From NCBI GenBank assembly GCA_047967505.1, contig CM106540.1: a stretch of DNA of 64,000 nt; one strand, 5' to 3'. This document shows positions 43,421 through 53,762 of the stretch, one piece after another (the first letter of the stretch is position 1; every line of letters starts with the position of its first letter). This stretch comes from Dipteris shenzhenensis. Lineage: Eukaryota > Polypodiophyta > Polypodiopsida > Gleicheniales. A program made the translations under genes and the position numbers. Under the pieces are notes generated by a model. It made no database searches and was not told the origin of the DNA. It saw nothing but the letters and a program-made list of their open reading frames with translations.

Positions 43421-45127
43421 TTAGCTCTCCTAGTTTAGCTCATTAGTAGTTCACTAGGATTGCTTCCATTCCTAGATTAGTTGTAGGCATATCTTAGAAG
43501 CTCATGAGTTCTCCTAGGTTAGTTTTAGTTTTAGATTGAGAACAAATTTTCGTCTCTTGAGAGAGAAATTTTCCGTCCATCCATTTCATGAGAGTGTTTC
43601 TTGTGAGAAAGAGGAAGGTCTCGACTCTCCATTGAGAGAGAGAGAAGGGCACTTGGTTCTTTGAGATTGTAAAATTCCTTAAGGTTCAAGAGGCTCTTCT
43701 TTTGGTTCTATTCTCCCGAGTGAGATAGCTTCAGAAAGCTGTTGCAGAGAGTTTTGAGGTAAAGACCTGCATCTACATCCTTTAGTAAGTGCTCATGCAA
43801 AGCTCCTTACTAAGCTGAGGCGGCACTCCATCAAGAGTCTCTACTTCTATAGCTCCCTCTAGCTCGCAACAAGGCTGCCTCCTACTCGCATCTACAACCA
43901 GCAATATAACACCATCGACAATAGCTCCATAGCAGGCTCGACTCTAAGATGGCTCCTCAACTATCAACCCAGTCTTCTAAATGACAGCATCTACAAGTGC
44001 CTCCAAAAGTCCTTTGTGCAGCTTCAACAAGGGTCAGCCCAATAGTAGCTCCTTCATCGACGCTCAGCCTCAAGCGCTCAACGCCGCCGCTGCCCTTCAC
44101 TATTTTCACTCAACACATAGTTGTAGTGGATTGCACACGACTGCCTCCATCGACAAAGCAAGCAGCAGCCCGAACAGTCGCCATAGTCCAGCAACATCAA
44201 CACTCCTCCAAACAGAGTTGCCGCTTCTCCGCCCGGCAATCTACGCACCAGCACTACTGGACTATAGCAGCAACAACCAGGCCGCCTGGACCTCCTGCAG
44301 CGCTCCAACAGACCAGCCCAAGCTTCCTCAGTAGCAGCAGCTCCAGCGCTCACAGCCACGGACAGCGCCTCAAGCAGACGAGTCTCCGATTCCTGCTCCA
44401 CGAGCCCGAATTTGCAGCAACAGTGACTCTCTCTCTCCGTCGAAGCCGCCGTCGTCGCAGAAGCTTCAAAGAGCATCTTTCTTCTTTCTCCAAGGTTCTC
44501 TACCAAGAAGACACGTGGCAAGATAAGATTGAACTATGGTTAAGTTTAGCCTTACCTTGGTCAATGGTTAAGTGAACTCACACTAAACCATGGTTAGGTT
44601 TCAGTTCAGGATTAGTTAACTGCCACATCACCAGTGTCACTAAGCACACAGCTTCTTGCCAAGCACAGTTTGCAAGCAACATGTGAATCCCTGTGCCACA
44701 TCATCAAGGCCCCCTCTTCTTCACAAAAGATTCAACAAGCCATAACTTGCAATCCAGGAAGAATTTGGACATACTCCAAAAAAGAAAAGTGATCGTCTTT
44801 TCGAGCTCTACGCGCCTGTCATGTCAGAATCATTGTATGCAATTAGACATTGCCAATATTGAAAGAAATCAATTGGTAAGACCTTTGCAACAAATGGAAA
44901 AGCAAAGCATGAATGCACACATCATTGTCATAAGCATGCCAAAAGCACAAGTGCATGAGATGACCATAGCACGAAGCATGGCATCCACACAAAAAGCATT
45001 AAGGCACATGGAAGAACAAAGCATCATGCATCAAGCTACGTCAAGAGAAGAAGCAAACCCCATCGACATGAAGCATTGAAAAGCAAAAACCTTGCCAACC
45101 TTGCCTATTATGTTTTGTAATCAAACC
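43421..45127 (+). other. Interior of the young element, no retroviral-type genes
   Basis: The longest plus-strand frame is 43997-44575 (192 codons, Ser/Pro/Gln/Thr-rich, basic RRSRRRRRSF patch) and overlaps two other open frames on both strands. The open frames coincide with a GC- and CAG/CTC-rich stretch (about 43930-44500) and show no capsid, protease or polymerase motif. Either this is non-coding leader-like sequence or a captured host fragment; I do not call a gene. Confidence 0.6.
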
Positions 45128-45292
45128 TGACCACCTGAGAGTAGCTATGAAAGCACCCAGGGGAGGTATTGACATGTAAAATCCACACTTGACCACCTTA
45201 AGTAGCATGCATGCACTAAGGGGAGGTGATGGATTTGTAACTCACATCTGACCACCTTGCAGTAGCCAAAGGATTATGGCACCAAGGGGAGG
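45128..45292 (+). repeat. Triplicated unit carrying the polypurine tract
   Basis: Three imperfect 60-bp units start with TGACCACCT at 45128, 45190 and 45249. Each ends in a purine run: CCAGGGGAGGT, CTAAGGGGAGGTG, ACCAAGGGGAGG. Only the third is followed by the LTR start TGTTGAG; the first is followed by ATTGAC and the second by GATGG, so only the last is the functional PPT. Confidence 0.85.
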
Positions 45293-45618
45293 TGTTGAGA
45301 GTTGTGGTGCCATGAGCACTTGTAGAGCAAAGGTATGAGCAAAGGGTAAGCTGCCACATGGCATGGAGGAGATATCCCACATGTGAGCAAGCAAAATGGA
45401 TGTAAGTACCCTCACCTATAAAAGGGAGGTTCATTTGAAGTAATATCAATCAAGCACTTTGCACTATCTCAAGATTCTCTTTATGAGTCCAAGCTAATCT
45501 ATCTTGGAACCTAATTGACTTGAGATACATGTCATGAGCACTCTCTTCATCATGTTTCCACATAGGTTCCATCCACCTTAGAGAGCTCCATAGATCCTGA
45601 GGCACACATGTTTTGTCA
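45293..45618 (+). repeat. 3' LTR of the young element
   Basis: Read side by side with 43077-43402 it is identical over 326 bp. No AATAAA signal stands out in the R region. Confidence 0.97.
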
Positions 45619-45623
45619 GAAGG

Positions 45624-46649
45624 CACTCACACTATGCAGACAAACAAAAAAAACCCGAGCTACTTTATGCAAACAACTACAACAACTAGACCTATCTTTG
45701 ATTCCTTCTCTCGATTAACATCTTACACACTCCTTTGACAAGAAAACTCTTAAGCAATAGCTACCAACCCCCCATCAACTTATTAGGCTAAAACATGAGA
45801 AATTGAATCCAATGACCAAACCTTCCACTATTCACAACAATGGAAGTAGAAGCAAAGCTCATAAAGAGAAAGAAAAAGAAAGCATCAAGATGACTTATCA
45901 GTCCACGAGACACCCCACCATCAACCAACAAGCAATTTAAGTGATGTACTAATAGCTAATAAAAAATCCAACAAATACTATCGGACACACCAGAAGGTCA
46001 ACCTACCTTACCAACCAAATGCACGACACTAATGCACCTTAAACAAATAAATGGAACAAAGAAATGAAGAGAGAGGGACTACTCATGCTTAGAAGGTTTC
46101 ACAATAAATAACATTTAACTGGATACTAAACCTTTTTTCAAATACACTAACTAGATGCACTTCTTAGAGCACTACAAGAAACAAGCTTTGCAAAAAGAAA
46201 ATCCCCACATAGCCATGCAAGACATGTAAAACCAATATGACCACCCTACAAACCTTCTCCCTAAGAAAACAAAGAATCCAACCTCCTCTAGCACAGAGCA
46301 CTGCCTCTCTCAGTAGCGCCATCAATGTCACTAAGAAAGAGACAATCACTATGAAGAAACGACCCAAAGACCCACAATGAAGTATCCCTGAAGCAACTCA
46401 AAAGAAGAGGACTTTTGAGCCAAACTTGAAACCCAAAGCAAACCAATGTACCAAAAAACTTACCCACTATCCCTTGAAGATCGAGAACAAGGAGACTACT
46501 CTAATACAAACAAGAGCCCATCTAGAGACTCAATCCCCCACTCACGCTACCTAAACTAAATGCAACCTAGAGTTATTTCACTAGCTTTAATAAACCTAGC
46601 CTGAGAGTTGACAAACAATAAAAGGCTTCATCAATTAGCCAATGATCCC
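45624..46649. other. Unassigned A-rich sequence
   Basis: Continues the sequence interrupted by the young LTR element (42721-43071). Composition resembles the region upstream of the LINE below, but no domain is seen. Confidence 0.35.
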
Positions 46650-47143
46650 TTTATTTTTTATTATTTTTATTTTTTTGGATAAACATGTCAGCTTAGATTA
46701 AGGGGATGGTCAATCCTCCTAAAAAAGACCAAAGTACAAATTGTGGCTAACTGAGAGGGCAAACTACCCATAGCCTACGCTGCTATAGCACTTACCATTT
46801 ATCTAGAGACATTTAACCGCACCCAAAAGAAAGTCCCCAAGAAAAGCATCCTTCTTGGTTAACAATGATCCGAGTTCAGATAGGTTAACCTTGACCTCCT
46901 TCAAAATATTTCTAATCTAGCATCTAGAGGAGCATTGTATCTGAACACCCAAGCATTCCACATATATGCAAATAGCAAGAAAAACCTTGACTTTGATATA
47001 AATCCAACAAGCTGCTAATGTCGAGGGTAAGTTAACCACATCACCAAGCAAAGCCAACTTCTAATCAGAGCTTAATGAGAATGAGTGCATCAAACCCTAG
47101 CCTTTAACAGCCCGTTGCGTAGCTCTCCACACTTCTTTAGTCA

Positions 47144-47419
47144 CTAGGCATTCCCAAAAGAGGTGCTTGACTTGCACAATGGGAAACCACAAATCGCACA
47201 CAATGGGCTTACCTGCAACCATCTCGCTAAGTAGCCCCTACCAGGCAACAACCACTTGTGCAATATTTTCCAAAGCATCAATATAAGTTTACTAGGTAGA
47301 TGATTCTTCCATATCCCCTGAAACCATTTCCTCCACCATCCAATACTCCTATGAAGCTTCCATTTGGCATTGAAATAACCTCCCAATACTTTCTGCTCAA
47401 GCAACTCCCTATAGACCAC
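47144..47419 (-). pseudogene. LINE RT zinc-binding domain
   Basis: The frame reads WFQGIWKNHLPSKLILMLWK, ILHKWLLPGRGYLARW and then SPLCAICGFPLCKSSTSFG. The W-K-x-LP-x-K...W...L-x-x-KLPT-like pattern followed by C-x2-C is the zf-RVT signature at the end of plant L1 ORF2. The trailing His/Cys are not preserved. Confidence 0.85.
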
Positions 47420-48399
47420 CCTCGTCGTAATCTTTCAAAAATTCATTTGACCCACAATTCATTGGTTCACCCTCCAATGAGCAGAGGTACCAAATTTGAA
47501 GGCCATGCTTGCGAAACACATGCCAGTACTCTTGATAGGAACAATGCATCTGCATATGATAGAAGAAACTCCCTACTTACCCAACTAAGAGGCTTCCAAA
47601 ATGCCTCCCTCAAATAACAAATCCGACTGTAAGACTTGACACCTTTTCTATGTGTAGGGACTTGGCATGTAGGAGATTCAACCGAGCGAGAGGATCCCCA
47701 TTAATTGTGATTGTCCTCCCCACCAAATTTGTTCAAGGAGACTAGAATCACTTCGCAAGACCGATCTCCCCTTCCAATTAAGGAGCCCCACGCATTGCTT
47801 CCACGCATTCAACAAAACAACAACTAACTCTGACCCTTTCACTTTGATGGAAAAGCATATCATAACAGCTAAGATCCTTCCATTGACCGATCCCTTTCCC
47901 CCCACTCCTATCCATGAAGTAGTATACAATTTCAGCCCACAAAGTCGAGCATTCAAATAGCTTTGGAAGCCATTTAAAAACTAATGCTGAATTCCTCACC
48001 CTGATATCAAGAACAAATAACCCCCCCTGCAATTTAATGAGCTTAAGCTACTTCGAGGGCACATAATGCAAGCGTTTGACTCCCCCTTCCCTTGCCCACA
48101 TAAGGGATCTGAGGAGATTTTCTATCTCCCACTAGTGGCAATCCTTAAAGTGCCATGCTGAGGCCACATAAGTGGTCGAGGTTGTCAAAACATGATTTAA
48201 AAGTAGAAACCGAGCATTCCAAGAAAGACCCAACCATGCCAACCTTAAAACTTCTGATGAAGCTGAGCCTTGAACCAATTAAACCTTTGATCGAGACTAA
48301 TGCCCAAACCTAGGGGGGCTCCCAAATAATGGATGATCTACCCTCTTGATACCCATTTCACAAGTAGATCTGTAGCCCTAGTCAAGTAAGGAGCCTGCA

Positions 48400-49345
48400 A
48401 CAATTTTTATGGCAAAAGTCTTACTCAGATTACACATCGATCTAGAGGCATTACTGAGAATCTGAAGGCCCTAGAAAAGCCAATCCACACTTTCTTTGTT
48501 CTCAAAGACAAAATCCACCAAATTGTCTACAAACATTTGAGCACAAAATTGCTTCCCAGATGGTAAGCATAGATGGTAAGCACAGCCCTTTAACACGATC
48601 CCTATTCATACCGTCCTTAATCAGCCCTTGCAAGGGTATGGTACAGAGTGCAAAAGAAGACGGGCTAGAGGACAACCCTGTCTAACATATCTAAACAATT
48701 GAAACCTCCCGACCACTCTGCCTTTCAAACATAGTATAGCAAAGGCATTACCAAAAAGAGTACAAACCATCTTCACCATATTATGCCCAAAGCCTAGATG
48801 CACCAACACCTCCCTTATAAACTCCCAAGAAATTCGGACATATGCTTTGGCAAAATGAAAGCAAAATAAGATGCATTTTTTACTAGAAGAGTAGGCACAA
48901 TCCAAAATAGATGAGACATTCAAGATGTTCTCTCTATCAACCAGATGCACACATATACCCTGAATCATCAAAGCTAAAGCTTTTGCTATAATCTTGTAGG
49001 AAATATTTAACATAGTGGTGGGCCTCCAATCCCCTACCCTTAGCCTATTTTGCCTCTTGGGGAATAATTTCATTAGTCTAGCATTAACATCCTCTAGTAG
49101 CCAAAGCCTTATCCATAGTTGCATTAGCCATATTCACAAACTCGAATTTCAGTAGATTCCATAAGTAAACGAAAAGTTCTACTATGAAACTGTTAGGGCT
49201 TGGTGAACGATCCTTCTTCATAATTGAGAGAGCATCCCACATTTTAGAGACCAGGATTGGTTGAGAAACTTTGGCTCTATCCTCTACCAAAGCCTTGGCT
49301 TTAATTGGAGCAAGAACCTGAGCAACTGCCTCCCTCTGCATGGGT
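48400..49345 (-). pseudogene. LINE reverse transcriptase, catalytic residues lost
   Basis: Minus-strand motifs in order: KMWDALSIMKKDRSPSPNSF, LFPKRQNRLRVGDWRPTTML, NISYKIIAKALALMIQ, HFAKAYVRISWEFIREVLVH (block A, catalytic Asp replaced), RYVRQGCPLARLLLHS (block B) and QMFVDNLVDFVFENKESVDW near 48545 (block C, YADD changed to FVDN). Loss of catalytic Asp in both blocks proves inactivity. Confidence 0.88.
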
Positions 49346-49959
49346 CCACGCTAGGAGAAACGCTAGCAACAACAAACAGTTCCAACTTGAACACTTCCAC
49401 CATCTTCCTGAAATCAGTGACCAGATTTCCTCTCTCATTCAAAACCCTATCAATGGAATCGCGTATATGCTTCCTTTTCACAAATCGAAAAAAGGTTCCC
49501 CAACTTTTAGCAAGTTGCCTATTATGTAATCTTGCCCTTTCAGCTTTTCTTAGTTCTACTTCTTTGACTGCATTCTCATGCTTGATTAGACGGATCGTAA
49601 GAATCATATCCTAGGGGGCCTCCATGATGGCCTATTTAGGCATTCCCTTACCAGAAGGAGCTGACTCTTAGCAAATCTAAATCTCTACTTTTCTTGCCTA
49701 GTCCAAGACTTAGCAAAGGCATGAATCTCTCTAATCCCCCCATCCCAAGTGGCACAAGGATCTCGCACAAAAGCCATGCAGTGCTTCCATTGTAATTTCA
49801 TATGATGACAAAATTCCTTATTTAGTAAGAGATTCTTATCAAATTTGAAGGGAATGCTCAATCTTAAGTGGTACAGAGAACAACCATGATATTGGAACAT
49901 GATCAGCTACACAAGCTGAGCGAACATAACCGCCTCTCATGGGAGCCCTTAACCACTAG

Positions 49960-50193
49960 CCTTCATGCTATAGTAGAGCTTGTCTAATCTGCCTGCTCTA
50001 AACTCATCACCCCTTCTTTTATTATTCCAAGAAAAACCCCCAGTCCTTCTGAGTCATGCTCAACGTAGTGTAGTAGCCTTCATGCTAGTAGTAGAGCTTG
50101 TCTAATCTGCCTGCTCTGAACTCATCACCCCTTCTTTTATTATTCCAAGAAAAACCCCCAGTCCTTCTAAGTCATGCTCAACGTAGTGTAGTA
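49960..50193 (-). repeat. 117-bp tandem duplication inside the LINE endonuclease region
   Basis: Units 49960-50076 and 50077-50193 differ at only a few positions. On the minus strand they encode the end of the endonuclease (TGGFSWNNKRRGDEFRAGRL, DKLYYWHEG). High identity suggests the duplication is much younger than the LINE. Confidence 0.92.
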
Positions 50194-51200
50194 ACCCCCA
50201 TTCAAAAGCATAGACTATCGCAGGCATTCTTCTCCCTACCAATAATCCCTTTGCATGAATGGGATCTGTCCCCTTCCTTAACTACCATGTTCGAATTACT
50301 ACCCAACAGCCAAAAGGCATCAAACATAGAAGAATTTAACGCATCCCAATAGTGAGCATGGGGGCTCTAGCTCCGTTGGGGGCAATTAACTAACCACATG
50401 AAAAGATAGCACGAAAATCAAAACCTTAGCAGACAAAAACCGACCATCCGCATTTCTACAGACCATGTGATATTTTAACAAGAATGGTTGTGCCGCCCTA
50501 CCCTCTAATTGGGCAGTTCACCAACACATGATAACCCAAATGACACAAAATAAACCATAGACCAATCGTCTTCTCCACATTTACATTCTTCCACACCAGG
50601 TTTAATACCATTGATGCATCTTCTCTGTTTGCTTCCCCCACAGCATGCATAAATTCCATGAGATGATTCTCACTATTGCCATCTATGCAGCAGCACCTTT
50701 ACTATGCAAGGGCTTGGACAACATCCCAAAGAAAGTGAAACGGATTTTCCTTTCCCCTAGGAGGGTTTCCAGCCACTTCCTTGATCTATTTCATCATAGA
50801 GCGGGAAACCATCAACTGCAGCTTTTTAGACTTAGGCTTATATAACATTGTGAGACTTCTCTTCCAACACCCGCTTCACAGATAGGCATCCAAGATATCT
50901 TCCTCTCTAGAAATAGGCTCCCCTTCCTCAGCCTCCACCTCAAGAGGGACATCAACCCACAAGACACAGTTCCCATCCTTTACACCAGCGGAACTAGAAG
51001 AAGTGGTGGAGGTATGTTCAATGAGAGACTTATGTTGAACAACTTTTTCCTCGGCACCATGCCCTGAGGCAGCAACGAAGGTTCCCTCAGCCTGGTACTT
51101 GCATTCCGCTTTTCAGCAAAAGGTCGACCATTGTAAATCTCAACAACTCTATCCTTCTTAGTACCAAATTTCCAAGGGATCCCTCTTAGTACCAAATTTC

Positions 51201-53300
51201 CAAGGGCTAATTAACTTTGAATGCTCCAATTTAAATTAATAGAAACGATACTATAAAAATAAAAAACACACTAGCAAGCCATAAAGACTTAGAATACACA
51301 TAGGTAAGTAAAGAAACTATTTGAAGAGAGAAAGAAAATAAGTTTCTCCCATCAAAGCACAACCGGTAAAAAAAATTCCACAAAGAAGGAGATTAATCAA
51401 GCAAAAATAAATAATATAATAAAAAATAATGACCTTATGACCTAGCTAACGACTACTTTAATTTGTTAAAAAACTTAGATAAACTAAAGCAGCCCACAAA
51501 CATGTAGAACACGAAAAGACAAAGTAGAGCAAGCTAACTATTACACAAAACAGAGAGAAGTGCAAGCAAAGAAGTCAATCCCAACAAAGCATAGAGGGAA
51601 GAAAAACCCCCAGCTCCCCAAGATGCTTGAAGAGAAAGAACCAAGTTTATAAAGAAGAAGCTTCATAGTGGTAAGAGCTCTTCTTTGAAAGTAATAAAAT
51701 AGATACTTGCTGCCTTCATGAAGGATATCATGACAAAATTATCCATTGATTTCAACACATCACCAAAGGATGCATATTGTTTTTGAGAAGTTCCATTGGG
51801 ATTAGATGAACCGATATGTCAACCCTAGTTTATATGGCACTTTTCCAAGTCCTATCATGTAGCAAGGACGAATGAAGGAAACATTGATTATCTCCACTAA
51901 TTTGATAGGCATTTTTGGGTTAATTTTGACAAAATAGTCTTGGTTAATGTCCAATTGTGCAATTTCTTTGCATTTAAGTCATCATTGTCATTACTTGGCA
52001 CTTGTTGAGATGAGTCTTTACATCATTACTATCACTTAGCCTCTACATGATTTCTTTTCAATATGACTCATTGATTCTACCAACCTACATATTTGTATTG
52101 GAGTGGATAATTGCCATAAGGATTTACACAGTCATGCATTTGGTTATAGGTGATAGCACTTGCAAATGAGGTCCACTTCCAATTGAATCTTCCTTGTAAT
52201 GGAGAGGATAATTGCCATTGTGATTTACATAGTCATGCATTTGGTTATAGATGATAGCACTTGAATGGGGCTAGTTTGATATCCTGATGATCTATGCAAG
52301 AAAATCTATGCAAGAAAGGTGGCGAAGTGACGTTTTATATTAGCCTACATTTAGCTATAGGAGCAAGAAGAAAGGTGATATATGCACATTACTTATCCCA
52401 TTTACTAGATTATGGAAGTAAAGATATGATGTACTCCTTACCACACCATTTAAAAACAATGGGACTTGCCACCTTAAAGTTCTTAAGAGGTTGTTGATTT
52501 TGCATGTTTTATTGTGTCGATTGATGCCCCTTTACCGATTTGATAACTACGTGTTCATTGGGGATACTGAGCTTGCAAGAACCTTGTTATTCATTTTGAA
52601 TGTAGGCCTACCTAAGAAGATTATTGTCAACTTTGATGTGCGTCAATGAGAGAATGTGCTAATAATAGAATTTTAATACTTAAATTGTGCAAGGACTAAT
52701 CATAAAGAATAGCATTTGGAATAGAGTTCTAGGGGGTAAAAAAGTATTTATGGTAAGTTGTAAAAAAAATCAATCATGAGTTATTGCCAAATGTACCATG
52801 TGGATGAAAATTAAAATATGATAAAACTACCACTTGCCCAAGGGGCAAATGTATGTTAAGGTATGATTAACGAACCATCCAACGTGATGTTTTAAACTCT
52901 AGTTCTCATCGTCGTAGCCCAATAACTTAACTATTGCTTTATGTTGTTTACTTAAGATGGAGATGGCAAAGGCTTGAGAAAGTAGATTTTCATTTACCAA
53001 AAAATACATAGATACACTTAAAAAATGAAAAAGTTTTTTATTATCCTTTTTCATTTTGACTTTTAGAATTTGGAAGTGTTTAGCTAGTGAGAATGAAACA
53101 CCCCAATGATAATGGAATTTAGGCACCAAAAGGGGGCACAAGGTGTCTTTAAACTTGCAAAGTAAGGGTGTTAACACACTTGGCCCATCGTGGGCATGCC
53201 CAAGGTTCATGGACGGGCAAGATTGCCCGCCCACGGTGGAGATGCATTGAATGAAGGTTGGGTGGGCTTGGGTGCCCATAGTGTGTAAACACCCTAAGAG
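51201..53300. other. AT-rich spacer upstream of the Alba gene
   Basis: A 63-bp segment (GATAATTGCCAT... GTCATGCATTTGGTTATAG) is directly repeated at 52100-52162 and 52201-52263. Otherwise I see no supported feature. The minus-strand frame at 52899-53345 has no recognised motif. Confidence 0.4.
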
Positions 53301-53642
53301 CCGGTCCCCATGAACCCGGATGCGTGGTTTATGGAGCCATTTCACTCGAGATCAATACTGACTCCAAGGGGTGGCTTAGCCACACACTGGCTACCAATAA
53401 TTTTCCGGCCACTTGCGAATCGTGTCGCCTTGTGATTGCAACCGGGCGCCCGAGCAACCCAAGGACAGCGCTAACCCACGTAATGAGGCGGTTTAGGGCA
53501 AAAGTGACACAGTTAGTAATCATGATATAGAGAGGTCTTCATCTTCACCCTAACTTTTAACAGGGGCGTTGCGATTTCGCCATTGTTGCAATCCGAGCGT
53601 GGTGCACAGTCGAAGAATCAGAAGCTCCGCAGAGCAGCAGAT
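53301..53642 (+). promoter_or_regulatory. Probable promoter and 5' UTR of the Alba gene
   Basis: GC content rises from about 53290. A GATATAGAG at 53523-53531 could serve as a weak TATA, and CACCCTAAC at 53546-53554 resembles a telo-box, common upstream of plant genes for RNA-related proteins. The leader from about 53560 ends at the ATG in AGATATGGCG. Confidence 0.4.
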
Positions 53643-53762
53643 ATGGCGCAGCTTAGCAATGGTGGCGCTGCCAGTAACCCCGAGGCAGACAACGCCAAGA
53701 AAAACAGAATTCAAGTCTCTAACACAAAAAAACCGCTCTTTTTCTACGTCAATCTGGCCAAG
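53643..53762 (+). CDS. Alba-domain DNA/RNA-binding protein, exon 1
   Basis: The first 40 codons: a variable, acidic start (MAQLSNGGAASNPEADNA) and then KKNRIQVSNTKKPLFFYV-NLAK, the beginning of the Alba fold (beta 1 and start of helix 1) as in the small Arabidopsis proteins At1g29250 and At2g34160. Plant proteins of this group (about 130 residues, Rpp20-like subfamily) bind nucleic acids, and the Arabidopsis pair is known to bind genic R-loops. The exon stops after the Lys codon at a consensus donor AAG/GTACCT. An in-frame upstream ATG at 53583 would add 20 residues (MLQSERGAQ...) not seen in relatives, so I choose 53643. The phase-0 junction with exon 2 reconstructs a normal Alba sequence with no stop. 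This is the only host gene here that appears intact. Confidence 0.93.

Larger units (their letters stand above)
43072..45623 (+). mobile_element. Young non-autonomous LTR retrotransposon (TRIM/SMART-like)
   Basis: Two 326-bp LTRs, 43077-43402 and 45293-45618, show no difference when read side by side. Both start TGTTGAGAG and end TTTTGTCA. GAAGG lies immediately outside each end (43072-43076 and 45619-45623) as the 5-bp target duplication. A perfect primer site follows the 5' LTR and a polypurine tract precedes the 3' LTR. The 1.9-kb interior has no gag, protease, RT or integrase, so the element must have been mobilised in trans. Identical LTRs mean recent insertion, in contrast to the decayed elements around it. 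Strand is set by PBS and PPT. Confidence 0.97.
46650..51200 (-). mobile_element. Long L1-like LINE, decayed
   Basis: The minus strand shows L1 parts in order: an ORF1-like segment with a partial knuckle (51195-50450), the end of the endonuclease (about 50350-49960), RT (49610-48400), the connecting region (48300-47680), the RT zinc-binding domain (47419-47144) and an A-rich tail, seen as ATTTTTTATTATTTTTATTT near 46652-46675 on the plus strand. About 4.5 kb is preserved, unlike the truncated LINEs elsewhere in the window. Frameshifts and stops occur in every part. The 5' border and target duplication could not be fixed. Confidence 0.85.

Noticed and set aside
44078-44521. 147-codon minus-strand ORF inside the young LTR element
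   Set aside because: Shadow of a GC-rich tract open on both strands; no domain, antisense to the element.
52899-53345. 148-codon minus-strand ORF upstream of the Alba gene
   Set aside because: No recognised motif, low-complexity C-terminus and position in promoter DNA; likely chance.
53324-53530. ORFs on both strands overlapping the Alba promoter
   Set aside because: GC-rich promoter sequence; no homology pattern and no splice logic.
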